Below the pieces are notes generated by a model that did not search any database, was not told where the DNA came from, and worked only from the letters and a program-made list of their open reading frames with translations. Made by a program: the position numbers and the translations under genes. A stretch of 64,000 nt of DNA from Corallococcus caeni (lineage in GTDB: Bacteria > Myxococcota > Myxococcia > Myxococcales > Myxococcaceae): contig NZ_BTTW01000002.1 in the NCBI RefSeq assembly GCF_036245865.1, positions 620,001 to 684,000 of the forward strand. Direction: 5' to 3'. This document shows positions 1-8,557 of the stretch, one piece after another. Numbering within the stretch: position 1 is the first letter of the stretch; every line of letters starts with the position of its first letter.

Positions 1-1017
1 GCCGAGCACGTGTACCTGCTGGCGCACGGCAAGGCGCAGAAGCTGACGGCCGGCAAGTACGGCGACCCGGTGGTGCTGGACACGCTGGCGGACGGTGACC
101 ACTTCGGCGACCAGGCGGTGGTGGAGTCGAACGACGTGTGGCCCTTCACCGTCAAGGCCCTCACGGCCTGCACGGTGATGGCGCTGCCGCAGGAGGTGTT
201 CGAGTCCCTCATCGCCCAGTCCCCGGCGCTCAAGGCGCACGTGGACCGCTACAAGGCGAACCTCAAGAAGCCCCAGGACAAGGCGGGGCAGGCCGCCATC
301 GCGCTGGCCGCCGGTCACCACGGCGAGCCCGCGCTGCCCGGCACCTTCGTGGACTACGAGCTGAAGCCGCGCGAGTACGAGCTGAGCGTGGCGCAGACCA
401 TCCTGCGCGTGCACACCCGCGTCTCCGACATCTTCAACGACCCGATGAACCAGACCGCGGAGCAGCTGCGGCTGACCATCGAGGCGCTGAAGGAGCGCAA
501 GGAGCACGAGCTCATCAACAACCCGGAGTTCGGGCTGCTGCACAACGCGGACCTGAAGCAGCGCATCAACACGCGCTCCGGCCCGCCGACGCCGGACGAC
601 CTGGACGAGCTGCTGTCGCGCCGCCGCAAGACGCGCTTCATGCTGGCCCACCCGCGCGCCATCGCGGCGTTCGGCCGGGAGTGCAACAAGCGCGGCCTCT
701 ACCCGACGGTGGTGGACGTGGAGGGGCAGAAGATGCAGGCGTGGCGCGGGGTGCCCATGCTCCCCTGCGACAAGCTCCCCATCACGCGGGAGAACACCAG
801 CGCCATCATCGCCATGCGCATCGGTCCGGACGACCAGGGCGTCATCGGCCTGCACAACGCCGGCATCCCCGACGAGGTGGAGCCGAGCCTCACCGTGAAG
901 CGCATGGCCGTCAACGACCAGGCCATCACGAACTACCTGGTGAGCACGTACTACTCCGCCGCCGTGCTCGTCCCGGACGCGCTGGGCGTGCTGGAGAACG
1001 TGGCGCTCGGCGGCTGA
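1..1017 (+). CDS. Family 2B encapsulin shell protein with cyclic-nucleotide-binding-like domain (5' truncated by window)
   Basis: The frame is open from base 1, so the start lies outside the window; 338 codons are visible. The first ~85 visible residues are the end of a cNMP-binding-type beta-roll ([24 protein letters not shown]). An Ala-rich linker follows, then the HK97-fold shell domain ([36 protein letters not shown], and a C-terminus ending in [20 protein letters not shown]). This order is the family 2B (EshA-like) encapsulin plan, a self-assembling protein nanocompartment. In other bacteria such shells usually sit beside terpene cyclase or 2-methylisoborneol genes; the cargo gene would be upstream and cannot be seen. 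The phosphate-binding cassette looks degenerate: the arginine expected after FGDQAVV is replaced in the stretch [10 protein letters not shown], so ligand binding is doubtful. A strong terminator follows directly. Confidence 0.88.
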   Translation, partial: AEHVYLLAHGKAQKLTAGKYGDPVVLDTLADGDHFGDQAVVESNDVWPFTVKALTACTVMALPQEVFESLIAQSPALKAHVDRYKANLKKPQDKAGQAAIALAAGHHGEPALPGTFVDYELKPREYELSVAQTILRVHTRVSDIFNDPMNQTAEQLRLTIEALKERKEHELINNPEFGLLHNADLKQRINTRSGPPTPDDLDELLSRRRKTRFMLAHPRAIAAFGRECNKRGLYPTVVDVEGQKMQAWRGVPMLPCDKLPITRENTSAIIAMRIGPDDQGVIGLHNAGIPDEVEPSLTVKRMAVNDQAITNYLVSTYYSAAVLVPDALGVLENVALGG

Positions 1018-1042
1018 AGCGGTTCACGTCGTGAAGCATGAG

Positions 1043-1078
1043 CGGGCCCGGTGCTCTTTGAGTGCACCGGGCCCGTTT
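1043..1078 (+). terminator. Rho-independent-type terminator after the encapsulin gene
   Basis: A perfect 12-bp stem (CGGGCCCGGTGC pairing with GCACCGGGCCCG) around a 9-nt loop, followed by TTT, lies 26 nt after the encapsulin stop. The neighbouring gene converges from the other side, so it probably acts on both strands. Confidence 0.8.
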
Positions 1079-1112
1079 CGCGTTCAGCGGCACCGCGCGA
1101 AGTCCCCCCGGT

Positions 1113-2684
1113 CTAGTACTTCACGCGCACCAGGAACACGTCGCCGCGCGTGGGCTTGAGCTTGTCCACGCCGAAGTCCGTGACGCGGTCCGTGTAGCCG
1201 AACAGGACCGCGTCCCCGTCCGGCATCAGCGTCACCGCCGGCACCGCCTCCACGCCGTACAGCTCGCCGCGCGCCTCCGGCGTGGCGCCCAGGAAGAGCC
1301 GCGACGCCAGGGGCTGACCCGTGGGGTCGAAGCGCTGGGTGAAGAGCTGCGCGGACCCCAGTCCGTCCGTGCCCGTGGTGCCGTTCTCCAGCCACGAGTA
1401 CGTGTAGCCCACCACCAGCACCTCGCCGGTGGAGTGGATGGCCACGCCCTGCACGGACGCGTCCACGCCCAGGTCGCGCGCCCAGCGCTCGGTGCCGTCC
1501 GCGCCCGTCACCACCACGAAGGGGCTGGGGCTGGAGGCGCCCTTCAGCGACGCGCCCGCCCAGGAGAAGCTGCCCTGGAAGTCGCCGCCCGCCACCACGT
1601 CTCCGGCGGCGTCGCGGCTCACGTCCCGGACGCTGCCCTTCACGCCCGGCCGCACCTTCGCCCAGCCGAGCGTGCCGTTCCCCCGGTACAGCGCCACGAA
1701 GGGGCTGCCCGAACCGGATCCCTGCGTGACGGTGGTGCCGAAGCGCACCGTGCCCACGTAGCGCCCCGCCACCGCCACGCTGCCGTCCGCGCCGGGTGAC
1801 AGGGACAGGGGCTCCGCGCCCGCGCCCTCGGACTCCGCGCTGCCCACGGCGAAGGCCCGCTCCGCCGTGCCGTCCGCGGCGAACACCGCCACGCCGGCCG
1901 AAGCGCCCCTCACCTCGTTGCCCAGGTCCACCGCGCCCGGCGCGGTATAGGCCACGTAGAGCCTTCCTTCCGCGTCCGCCGCCACGTCCTTCACCGTCAG
2001 CTCGCCGGGCACCCGGTGCGCCCAGAGCGTCGCGCCGTCCGCGTCCAGCCGGGCGACGATGGCGCCGTTGCTGAGCTTGCCCGTGCCCAGGTCCACCGTG
2101 CCCAGGACGTTGCCGGCCAGGAGCATGCCGCCCGCGCCGTCCGCCGCCACGCGGGCGTGCACGTCGGCGCGCAGCGCTTCGGGCGTGGGGTCCACGCGCA
2201 CGTCGTACGCGTGCGTCCACAGCGTCTGTCCCTTACCGGAGCGCCGCGTGAGCACCAGCTCCACGGCGTCATCCGTGGGGTTGCGCGCCTCCAGGTCGTC
2301 GTAGCCGTGCACGGCGGCGGTGAAGAAGTCCCCGGTGGCGGCGTCCACCGCCAGGTCCAGCGCGAGGTCGTCCTGGGCCGCGCCCTCCTTCGCCAGCCAC
2401 AGCGTGGCCCCCGAGGCGGGTGGCACCTGCTCCGGCTGCTTGTCCGGAGGCGGCTGGGTCTGTGGGTTCTCATTGCCCGGCGGCGTCTGCGTGCCGCTTC
2501 CCGGCGGTGGAACGTCGCCCGGCACCCCGGGCTGCTCCGCGGGGGGACATCCCATCTTCGAATCCTGGCAGTCGTTCGGGTCGGGCGTCTCCGCCCCGCC
2601 CCCGCACCCCCACCCTCCGCCGATCGCGAAACCCAGCACCGTCGCACCCACGACAGTCCGGCGCCACCCCCGCCCCAGATACAT
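1113..2684 (-). CDS. Lipoprotein with seven propeller-like repeats
   Basis: 523 residues. The ATG at 2684 is chosen because GGAGGGG lies just upstream and because it gives a lipoprotein signal (MYLGRGWRRTVVGATVLGF, then GGGWGC at the lipobox). A frame extension further upstream has no supporting signal. After the cysteine comes a Pro/Gln-rich linker with two more cysteines (about residues 30-80). Seven repeats of the type DGxGxxxxxGxxxGTVDLG follow, for example GGMLLAGNVLGTVDLG, GSVAVAGRYVGTVRFG and GEVLVVGYTYS, separated by TLWAHRV/TERWARDL-like strands. This is the pattern of SBBP-type beta-propeller surface proteins. The precise function is unknown; it probably sits on the outer membrane. 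No enzyme motif is visible. Confidence 0.82.
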   Translation of the reverse strand: MYLGRGWRRTVVGATVLGFAIGGGWGCGGGAETPDPNDCQDSKMGCPPAEQPGVPGDVPPPGSGTQTPPGNENPQTQPPPDKQPEQVPPASGATLWLAKEGAAQDDLALDLAVDAATGDFFTAAVHGYDDLEARNPTDDAVELVLTRRSGKGQTLWTHAYDVRVDPTPEALRADVHARVAADGAGGMLLAGNVLGTVDLGTGKLSNGAIVARLDADGATLWAHRVPGELTVKDVAADAEGRLYVAYTAPGAVDLGNEVRGASAGVAVFAADGTAERAFAVGSAESEGAGAEPLSLSPGADGSVAVAGRYVGTVRFGTTVTQGSGSGSPFVALYRGNGTLGWAKVRPGVKGSVRDVSRDAAGDVVAGGDFQGSFSWAGASLKGASSPSPFVVVTGADGTERWARDLGVDASVQGVAIHSTGEVLVVGYTYSWLENGTTGTDGLGSAQLFTQRFDPTGQPLASRLFLGATPEARGELYGVEAVPAVTLMPDGDAVLFGYTDRVTDFGVDKLKPTRGDVFLVRVKY

Positions 2685-2864
2685 GGAATCCCCTCCGTGT
2701 ACGGCAGGGTTCTCACGCCAGCCCACACCGGCAAATACGGCGCGGGAGGCTGCTCGGCCGCCCGCTGCCAGAAGGTGCGAGTGGGGCTCCGGACGCCGTG
2801 GATGGACGACGCGAGCACCCAGGAAGGTCCTCGCGTTTACCCACCCGGCGATCAAAGCCAGACA

Positions 2865-4121
2865 CTACCGCCAGAAGCCGATGGAGACGCCCCAGTTGGA
2901 GTAGCGGCTCGCCAGGTCGAACGACGCGGTGATGGCCCAGTCCTCCCAGTAGCGCAGCACGAACAGCTCGAAGCCGCCGGTGAGGTGCGGCCGGGGATTC
3001 CTGTCCGGGAAGGGGGACGCCTCCAGCCAGGTGCCCGCGCGCAGGCGCAAGAGGCCCGGGAAGGTGTCCCATTCTGCGCCCAGGCGCGGCTGGAAGGTGG
3101 CGGTGTCGCCCACGAACTGCGGCGCCGTGGCGGTGGCGAACGAGCGCGCCGACACCGCGTTGCTCACGCTGGAGATGAGGTCCACCTGCGCGGTGATGAG
3201 CCACCGTCCCGCCAGCGCGTCGCGGGGCTCCTCCTCCGGCACCGGCAGCGCGTCCCCGTCCACCTGGAGCTGCCGGCGGGCGGCGGGGGACAGCCGGTTG
3301 TAGCGGTGCGCGCCCTCGCCCAGCCGCCAGCTGGCGCCCAGCGACAGCACCGCGGGGGACACCACGGCCGCGTAGACCTGCCGCCCCGCGATGAAGGGGC
3401 TCTGGCCGTCATCGCGGCGCCAGCCCGCCACCACCTCCGGGCGCACCGCCACGCCAATGCGGTAGGGCCGCCCGTGCGGACGGAAGAGCATGTCCACCGC
3501 CACGCCGGTGTCTCCGTAGCGCCAGGATTCGTCGCCCAGCTCACTGAAGCTGGCCTGCGCGGAGAAGATGCCCAGCGACAGGATGAAGTCGTCCTGGCCG
3601 AAGGCCACGGAGCCCGCGAGCACGGACTGGGTGAGGGAGACGCGCAGCTTCTCGCCCTCGCCCCGGCAGCCCAGGGTGATGCAGTAGCCCGTGCGGCTGT
3701 TGCGCCACAGGAAGCCGATGCCGAAGCGCTTGTATTGCAACATCAGCGCGCCCAGCAGCTGGCGGCTGTCCACGGAGTCGTCGGCCAGGCCGTCGTTGTC
3801 CACGTCCCGGCGCTTGGTGCCGGTGAAGGGCAGGTCCAGCCAGGACAGGGTGACGCCCAGGTCCCAGTCGCGCTCCAGGGAAGAGCTGCGCTGGGCCAGG
3901 GCGGACAGGTTGCTGGACACGCCCGCGGCGCCCTCCGCGATGCCCACGTAGGCGCCGCCCAGGCCCACCATGCGCGCAGAGCCCAGGAGCGCGCCGGAGT
4001 TGAAGTACAGCCGCTCCGGGCGGGGCTCCGTGGGCACATCGTCCTGGGCGGAGGCCGGCAGCGCGGTGAGGGACACCGCGCACGCCAGGGCCGCCAGGGT
4101 ACCGCGCACGCCGTGAATCAC
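2865..4121 (-). CDS. Predicted outer-membrane beta-barrel protein
   Basis: 418 residues from a GTG start that overlaps the phhB stop (GTGA), implying translational coupling. The N-terminus is a clear signal peptide (VRGTLAALACAVSLTALPASAQDD). The mature part begins ERLYFNSGALLGSARMVGLGGAYVGIAEGAAGVSSN, like the start of PorV/FadL-type outer-membrane proteins, where a hatch segment precedes the barrel. Alternating amphipathic strands rich in aromatic and Gly residues follow, ending in strand-like FDLASRYSNWGVSIGFWR with C-terminal Trp-Arg. Two cysteines (YCITLGCRGEG) could form a disulfide. Family assignment is tentative; a transport or lipid-handling role is inference only. Confidence 0.78.
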   Translation of the reverse strand: MIHGVRGTLAALACAVSLTALPASAQDDVPTEPRPERLYFNSGALLGSARMVGLGGAYVGIAEGAAGVSSNLSALAQRSSSLERDWDLGVTLSWLDLPFTGTKRRDVDNDGLADDSVDSRQLLGALMLQYKRFGIGFLWRNSRTGYCITLGCRGEGEKLRVSLTQSVLAGSVAFGQDDFILSLGIFSAQASFSELGDESWRYGDTGVAVDMLFRPHGRPYRIGVAVRPEVVAGWRRDDGQSPFIAGRQVYAAVVSPAVLSLGASWRLGEGAHRYNRLSPAARRQLQVDGDALPVPEEEPRDALAGRWLITAQVDLISSVSNAVSARSFATATAPQFVGDTATFQPRLGAEWDTFPGLLRLRAGTWLEASPFPDRNPRPHLTGGFELFVLRYWEDWAITASFDLASRYSNWGVSIGFWR

Positions 4122-4429
4122 CGGACCGCGGCCCCTTCGCTGAAGAGGCGGTCCGCCTCCGCGGCCAGGGAGGTGTCGCGGGCCGTGAGGCCGCCCGCGT
4201 CGTGCGTGACCAGCGCCAGCGTCACCTTGCGCCACCGGATGTCGATGTCCGGGTGGTGGTCCGCGGCCTCCGCTGCCTTCGCCACGCGCTCCACGAAGGC
4301 GATGCCGTCCAGGAACGAGGGCGCTTCATAGGTGCGGCGGATCATCCCGCCCTCGTGCTTCCAGGCGGGGTGCTGGGCGAGGAAGGTCTGGAGCGCATCC
4401 GGGGAGAGCAACGTGCGGTCGTAGGCCAT
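4118..4429 (-). CDS. phhB: Pterin-4a-carbinolamine dehydratase
   Basis: 103 residues from the ATG at 4429, the usual length for this family (PhhB/DCoH). The enzyme dehydrates 4a-hydroxytetrahydrobiopterin formed by aromatic amino acid hydroxylases, and so recycles the pterin cofactor. The active-site block is intact: AAEAADHHPDIDIRWRKVTL, then THDAGGLTARD, with the two adjacent histidines and the later TH pair. The stop overlaps the start of the downstream outer-membrane gene. No phenylalanine hydroxylase gene lies nearby in the window. Confidence 0.93.
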   Translation of the reverse strand: MAYDRTLLSPDALQTFLAQHPAWKHEGGMIRRTYEAPSFLDGIAFVERVAKAAEAADHHPDIDIRWRKVTLALVTHDAGGLTARDTSLAAEADRLFSEGAAVR

Positions 4430-4461
4430 GGCGGCCGTTCTACCCGCTCCCCCGCCCGATG

Positions 4462-4493
4462 GAAGCCCCGGCGCGTTCAATGCGCCGGGCTTC
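4462..4493 (-). terminator. Hairpin between phhB and glpK
   Basis: GAAGCCC-C-GGCGCG pairs with GCGCCGGGCTTC around a short loop (12-bp stem, one bulged C). It starts 12 nt beyond the glpK stop on the minus strand, where a terminator would sit. There is no clear T-run, so it may work as an attenuating or 3'-end stabilising hairpin. Confidence 0.5.
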
Positions 4494-4504
4494 GGTGTCT
4501 CATT

Positions 4505-5989
4505 TCACGCTCGCGCAACCGCCCGCTTCCACTTTTCCAGGTGGCGCGCGCGGACCTCGGGCTTCATCTTCGGCTTGAAGGTCCGGTCCGCCTTCCACGC
4601 GCGGCGGATGGCGTCCGGGCTGGTCCACACGCCCGCGCCCAGGCCGCCCAGGAAGGCCGCGCCCAGGGCCGTGGTCTCAAGATTTCGCGGGCGGACCACC
4701 GGCACTCCCAGCAGGTCCGCCTGGTACTGCATGAGCAGGTTGTTGGCCGCCGCGCCGCCGTCCGCCTTGAAGACGGGGATGTCCCGCCCGCTGTCGCGGC
4801 GCATGGCCTCCGCCAGGTCGTGGATTTGGAGGGCCACGCCCTCCAGCGTCGCGCGGGCCAGGTGCGCCACGGTGGTGGAGCGGTCGATGCCGGCGAACAG
4901 GCCGCGCGCCTCCGGGCGCCAGTGCGGCGCGCCCAGGCCCGCGAGCGCCGGGACGAAGACGACGTCGCCGGAGTCCTTCACGCTGGCGGCCAGCGCCTCC
5001 ACGTCCGGGGCCTTCTTGATGACCTTGAGGCCGTCGCGCAGCCACTGCACGGCGGCGCCCGCGATGAAGGAGCTGCCCTCCAGCGCGTAGTGCGTGGTGT
5101 TGCCCAGCTTCCACGCCACGGTGGTGAGCAGCCCCGCGGTGGAGCGCACCGGCTGGGTGCCGGTGTTCATGAGGAGGAAGGCGCCGGTGCCGTAGGTGCA
5201 CTTGGATTCACCGGGGTTGAAGCACGCCTGCCCGAAGAGGGCCGCCTGCTGGTCCCCCGCCATGCCCGCGACGAGGATGCCGTCCGGCAGGCTGCGCATG
5301 CCGCGCGTGGTGCCGTACACCTCCGCGTTGCCGCGAATCTCCGGCAGGCACGCGCGGGGCACGCCCAGGAGCGAGCACAGCTCGTCGTCCCAGTTGAGCG
5401 AGCGCAGGTCCATGAGCAGCGTGCGGCTGGCGTTGGACACGTCCGTGACGTGGGCGGCGCCGCCGGTGAGCTTGAAGACGAGCCAGGAGTCCATGGTGCC
5501 GAAGCACACGTCGCCGCGCTCGGCGCGCTTCTTGGCGCCCTTCAGGTGGTTGAAGAACCAGGTGAGCTTGGTGCCGGAGAAGTAGGGGTCCAGCACCAGG
5601 CCCGTGACCTCACGCACGCGGGGCTCCACCCCTTGCGCCTTGAGCCGCTGACAGATGTCCGCGGTGCGGCGGTCCTGCCAGACGATGGCGCGGGCCAGGG
5701 GCTCCGCGGTTTCACGGTCCCAGAGGCCCGTCGTCTCACGCTGGTTGGTGATGCCCACCACGGCGATGTCGCGGCCGGTGAGGCCGGCGTCCTTGAGGGC
5801 GCGCGCGATGCACCACTCGCTGGTGTTCCAGATGTCGATCAGGTCGTGCTCCACCCACGACGGCTTGGGGAAGTGCTGGGGCAGCTCCTTGTAGGAGCGG
5901 CCCACCACCTGCAACCGGGTGTCGAGGATGGAGACGTGGGTCCCCGTGGTGCCCTGGTCCAGGGCCAGGACGTATTTCGCCTTCGCCAT
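4505..5989 (-). CDS. glpK: Glycerol kinase
   Basis: 494 residues, full family length. It phosphorylates glycerol to sn-glycerol-3-phosphate with ATP in the cytoplasm. It has the FGGY-kinase signatures: N-terminal phosphate loop LALDQGTTGTH, glycerol-contacting residues in NQRETTGLWDRET (Arg-Glu), AIVWQDRRT (Trp) and LDPYFSGTKLTW (Tyr), the catalytic Asp-Gln in GMAGDQQAALFGQ, and the adenosine motif PVFKADGGAAANNLLMQ. There is no glpF or glpD next to it. It lies 213 bp downstream of a small unrelated gene, separated by a hairpin, so it is probably transcribed alone. Confidence 0.96.
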   Translation of the reverse strand: MAKAKYVLALDQGTTGTHVSILDTRLQVVGRSYKELPQHFPKPSWVEHDLIDIWNTSEWCIARALKDAGLTGRDIAVVGITNQRETTGLWDRETAEPLARAIVWQDRRTADICQRLKAQGVEPRVREVTGLVLDPYFSGTKLTWFFNHLKGAKKRAERGDVCFGTMDSWLVFKLTGGAAHVTDVSNASRTLLMDLRSLNWDDELCSLLGVPRACLPEIRGNAEVYGTTRGMRSLPDGILVAGMAGDQQAALFGQACFNPGESKCTYGTGAFLLMNTGTQPVRSTAGLLTTVAWKLGNTTHYALEGSSFIAGAAVQWLRDGLKVIKKAPDVEALAASVKDSGDVVFVPALAGLGAPHWRPEARGLFAGIDRSTTVAHLARATLEGVALQIHDLAEAMRRDSGRDIPVFKADGGAAANNLLMQYQADLLGVPVVRPRNLETTALGAAFLGGLGAGVWTSPDAIRRAWKADRTFKPKMKPEVRARHLEKWKRAVARA

Positions 5990-6085
5990 GCGTGCGGAGC
6001 CTCTTTCATCGGCCGGTGGCCGGACACGGAAGAGGGGACCCTACTCCAAGCGGAGGCGCCCGCAGCGACGGAGCGTGCGAGGTGT

Positions 6086-6124
6086 CAGGCACCGGGAGCT
6101 GTCCGTGGAACGCTCCCGTGCCTG
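6086..6124 (-). terminator. Strong hairpin between a small gene and glpK
   Basis: CAGGCAC-C-GGGAGC pairs with GCTCCCGTGCCTG (13-bp stem with one bulge, 12-nt loop). It lies about 80 nt beyond the stop of the small minus-strand gene and 100 nt before the glpK start. There is no T-run. Terminator or leader structure are both possible. Confidence 0.45.
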
Positions 6125-6202
6125 CGTGGGGGTGCCGTGGGGGGACGCCTGGCCGGGGGAAGTCCACGGTACTTCCCGGCGCCACCCGCGCACGGCGGCC
6201 CG

Positions 6203-6439
6203 CTAATAGCCTGCTGGCCGCGAGCGGCTGTTCATGAAGCGGCGCAGGCCGTAGGCGCCCAGGCCCGCGAGGACCATCCGGCCCAGCGAGCCGCCCGCGC
6301 CCGAGGACCGGCGTCCCCGGTAGCCGTAGCCGATGGGACGGCGGCCATAGGCGCTGCGTCCCCGGTTCCAACCGCCGCCGGTGAAGACGCTCCGGCGGGA
6401 GCCGCTCAACGCTCCCAGCAGGTTCGATAGCAATGCCAT
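6203..6439 (-). CDS. Small Gly/Arg-rich protein with a possible membrane helix
   Basis: 78 residues, start ATG at 6439 with GGAGTG upstream. The N-terminus (MALLSNLLGALSGSRRS) is amphipathic. The middle is rich in Gly, Arg, Tyr and Ser (GGGWNRGRSAYGRRPIGYGY). A short hydrophobic helix (GRMVLAGLGAYGLRRFM) follows. No known family is recognised. The codon pattern matches neighbouring genes, so I regard it as real. Confidence 0.6.
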   Translation of the reverse strand: MALLSNLLGALSGSRRSVFTGGGWNRGRSAYGRRPIGYGYRGRRSSGAGGSLGRMVLAGLGAYGLRRFMNSRSRPAGY

Positions 6440-6863
6440 GGTGTCACTCCGTGGTGAAGGGTACGGGGCCCGTGTGTCCTTCCGGGGGTTGGACCCGTGA
6501 AGGACGCGCGTGCATTGAAAGGTGGGCCCTACGCCGTGCGTCGACACCCCGTGTCGGACAGTGCGCACGGGGCGCCGTGCCCCGGGCCGGAGGGCAGGCG
6601 GGCGGGCCCGTGGGAATGGCGGCTACGGGAGCCCGAGCAATCCGGATGCATGTCATTGAGTGGGAGGGCATTGGCTGCCTGCCCATCGAACGAAAGCTTC
6701 GGAGGGGTGAAGCGTGGCCCACCCGGTTCCCTGCCATGTGCGGCGTCTCCACTTTCGTTCAGGAGCGCGCCATCCCCCGCGCTCCGAACGTGAAGGACTC
6801 AGTCGCAGGCGGCAGCACGCGTGGGGGTCCGTCATCCCTGTGGGGCGGACCCCCATGTTCTTC
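6440..6863. other. 424-bp intergenic stretch without a convincing gene
   Basis: It lies between the start of the small gene and the stop of the SDR gene. Open frames here lack ribosome sites and recognisable protein patterns. It should hold the promoter of the small gene and, at its right end, a hairpin following the SDR gene. Confidence 0.5.
6823..6854 (-). terminator. Hairpin after the SDR gene
   Basis: A perfect 9-bp stem GGGGGTCCG/CGGACCCCC with a 14-nt loop starts 10 nt after the SDR stop on the minus strand. It has no U-tract on that strand. Confidence 0.5.
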
Positions 6864-7847
6864 TCAGGCCTTCGGTACGAGCCCCTCTTCACGCAGGAAG
6901 GCCACCGTGCGGGCCACGCCGTCGGTGAGCGGGGTGGGGCGGAAGGCCAGCTCGCGCTGGGCCTTGGCCGCGTTCACGTGGGCCTCCCAGCGCATGAAGG
7001 ACAGCTGGCCGGGCGCGACGAGCGGCGTGAAGGGGAATACGCGCGCGAGCGGCGCGGACACGCGGGCCAGGGCCTCCATGAGGAAGACGGGCGCGACGGC
7101 GGGCGGCTTGCCTGTGCCGGCGGCCTGGCTGATGGCGAGCGCGAGGTCCGCGTTGCTCACGTACTGGTCGGAGACGAGGTAGCGCTCGCCGTTGACGCCG
7201 CGCTCGGCGGCGGCGAGGTGCACGTCGGTGCAGCCGTCCACGTAGACCACGGACATGCCGCCCGGCGGGAGCAGCGGGGCCTTCTTGTTGAGCAGCTGGA
7301 TGAAGAAGGAGTTGAGCCCCACGTGCACGGGGCTGGGGCCGTAGACGGCGGCCGGGTTGACGAAGACGACGTCCAGGCCCTGCTGGCGGATGGCCTCCAC
7401 GGCGCGCTCGGCGTCCTGCTTGGAGCGTTCGTAGGCGGTGGGCTTGGGGTGCGGGTCGATGTGGGCTTCGGTCAGCTCGCCGCCCCGGGGCGCGGCGAAG
7501 ACGTCCATGGTGGACGTGTAGACCACGCGGCGCACCTTCGCGGCGTGCGCGGCGGACAGGACGTTGACGCTGCCCTGGCGGTTCACGCGGTCGAAGATGG
7601 ACGCGTCCCGCTGCCACTGCTCCGGCATGCCCGCGGCGTGGAAGACCAGCTCCACGTCCTGCATCGCGGCGGGCAGGGTGCCGGGGGACGTGACGTCACC
7701 GGGAACAAGCTGCACGGAAACAGGGAGCAGCTTCGCGGCGCGGGCCGGGTCGCGCACGAGCGCGCGCACGGAGGCGCCCTGCTTCACGAGCCGCTGCGCG
7801 ATGGCGTTGCCGATGAGGCCGGTGGCCCCGGTGACGAGGACGTTCAT
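6864..7847 (-). CDS. Extended SDR / NAD-dependent epimerase-dehydratase family protein
   Basis: 327 residues. The Rossmann signature MNVLVTGATGLIGNAIAQRL opens the protein. The catalytic Ser/Thr (VYTSTMDVF) and the Tyr-x3-Lys pair (TAYERSKQDAER) are present, and NPAAVYGPS is the usual strand after the active site. The pattern is closest to dihydroflavonol-4-reductase/HpnA-like extended SDRs, which act on sugar, steroid or polyketide ketones. The substrate cannot be told from sequence. It stands alone on the minus strand just downstream of the tetR gene (21 nt between coding regions), so it may be cotranscribed with the repressor. Confidence 0.85.
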   Translation of the reverse strand: MNVLVTGATGLIGNAIAQRLVKQGASVRALVRDPARAAKLLPVSVQLVPGDVTSPGTLPAAMQDVELVFHAAGMPEQWQRDASIFDRVNRQGSVNVLSAAHAAKVRRVVYTSTMDVFAAPRGGELTEAHIDPHPKPTAYERSKQDAERAVEAIRQQGLDVVFVNPAAVYGPSPVHVGLNSFFIQLLNKKAPLLPPGGMSVVYVDGCTDVHLAAAERGVNGERYLVSDQYVSNADLALAISQAAGTGKPPAVAPVFLMEALARVSAPLARVFPFTPLVAPGQLSFMRWEAHVNAAKAQRELAFRPTPLTDGVARTVAFLREEGLVPKA

Positions 7848-7868
7848 GGGCCGGCAATCTAGCCGGAG

Positions 7869-8486
7869 TCACCGGTGCCGCGCGCCGCGCGGCTCGGGGC
7901 GGCAGCGCAGCCCGTCGAAGAACATCCCGGTGAGGCGGGGGACGCGCTTGGGGTCCGAGGCGTTCTCCGCGGCCGCGAGCGAGATGGCCATGGCCATGCA
8001 CACCACGTCATCCAGGAGGATGTCGCTTCGCACCTCGCCCGCGCGCTGGGCGGCCTCCAGCAGGCGTTGGCCCTCGGCCGTCGTCGCGTCACAGCCCACG
8101 GTGTGGTTCTTCAGGACGATGCCCAGCGACGCCGCGAGCCCCTTGTACATGCCCGCGCTGTGCACGAGCTCCGTGAGGAAGACGCGCAGCGCATCGAGCG
8201 GGGGCAGGGACTCCGAGCGTTCACGGCTCTTCTTCGCGAGCGTCAGGAGCTGCTCGTCGCACGTCGCCGCGAGCAGCGCCTCCCGCGACTCGAAGTGCCG
8301 GTAGAGCGTGCCAATGCCGACCTCCGCCTGCTTCGCGACGTCGGCGAGTGACGCGTCCGCGCCACGCTCGGAGAACACGGCATGCGCCGCCGCGAGCAGC
8401 CGCTCCCGGTTGCGCCGCGCGTCCGCGCGCAAGGCTCCGCCCTTCGCGTCCTCCACCGGCGGATTCTGGGCGTGCTTCGCCTTCAC
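7869..8486 (-). CDS. TetR-family transcriptional repressor
   Basis: 205 residues if started at the GTG at 8486. The frame runs further upstream only through the operator region, so the longer form is rejected. The N-terminal DNA-binding helix-turn-helix is ADARRNRERLLAAAHAVF...SLADVAKQAEVGIGTLYRHF, diagnostic of TetR. The C-terminal ligand domain carries LVHSAGMYKGLAASLGIVLK. It is divergent from an NmrA-type reductase with a 71-bp gap filled by two palindromic operators, so it very probably represses both itself and the reductase. The downstream SDR gene (21 nt away) may share its transcript. The ligand is unknown. Confidence 0.9.
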   Translation of the reverse strand: MKAKHAQNPPVEDAKGGALRADARRNRERLLAAAHAVFSERGADASLADVAKQAEVGIGTLYRHFESREALLAATCDEQLLTLAKKSRERSESLPPLDALRVFLTELVHSAGMYKGLAASLGIVLKNHTVGCDATTAEGQRLLEAAQRAGEVRSDILLDDVVCMAMAISLAAAENASDPKRVPRLTGMFFDGLRCRPEPRGARHR

Positions 8487-8540
8487 TTGAAAAACGGAGG
8501 ATAGCTCCGTATTTAACCGGAGCAATCCTCCGTTTAGCAA
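8487..8540. promoter_or_regulatory. Divergent overlapping promoters with two TetR operators
   Basis: Two 17-bp palindromes, ACGGAG-N5-CTCCGT (8494-8510) and CCGGAG-N5-CTCCGT (8517-8533, one mismatch), lie 23 bp centre to centre and together form a larger inverted repeat (8492-8535). On the plus strand TTGAAA (8487-8492), a 17-bp spacer and TATTTA (8510-8515) form a good promoter whose spacer is filled by the first operator; the second covers the transcription start. On the minus strand TTGCTA (8535-8540) and TTAAAT (8511-8516) give a mirror promoter. This is read directly from the sequence; binding by the adjacent TetR is inferred. Confidence 0.85.
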
Positions 8541-8557
8541 GCGAAAGGCAGGACCGG

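Noticed and set aside
2016-4331. A 771-codon plus-strand frame opposite the lipoprotein, outer-membrane and phhB genes
   Set aside because: It crosses three genes on the other strand that have signal peptides or known motifs; its composition is Arg/Ala/His-rich noise.
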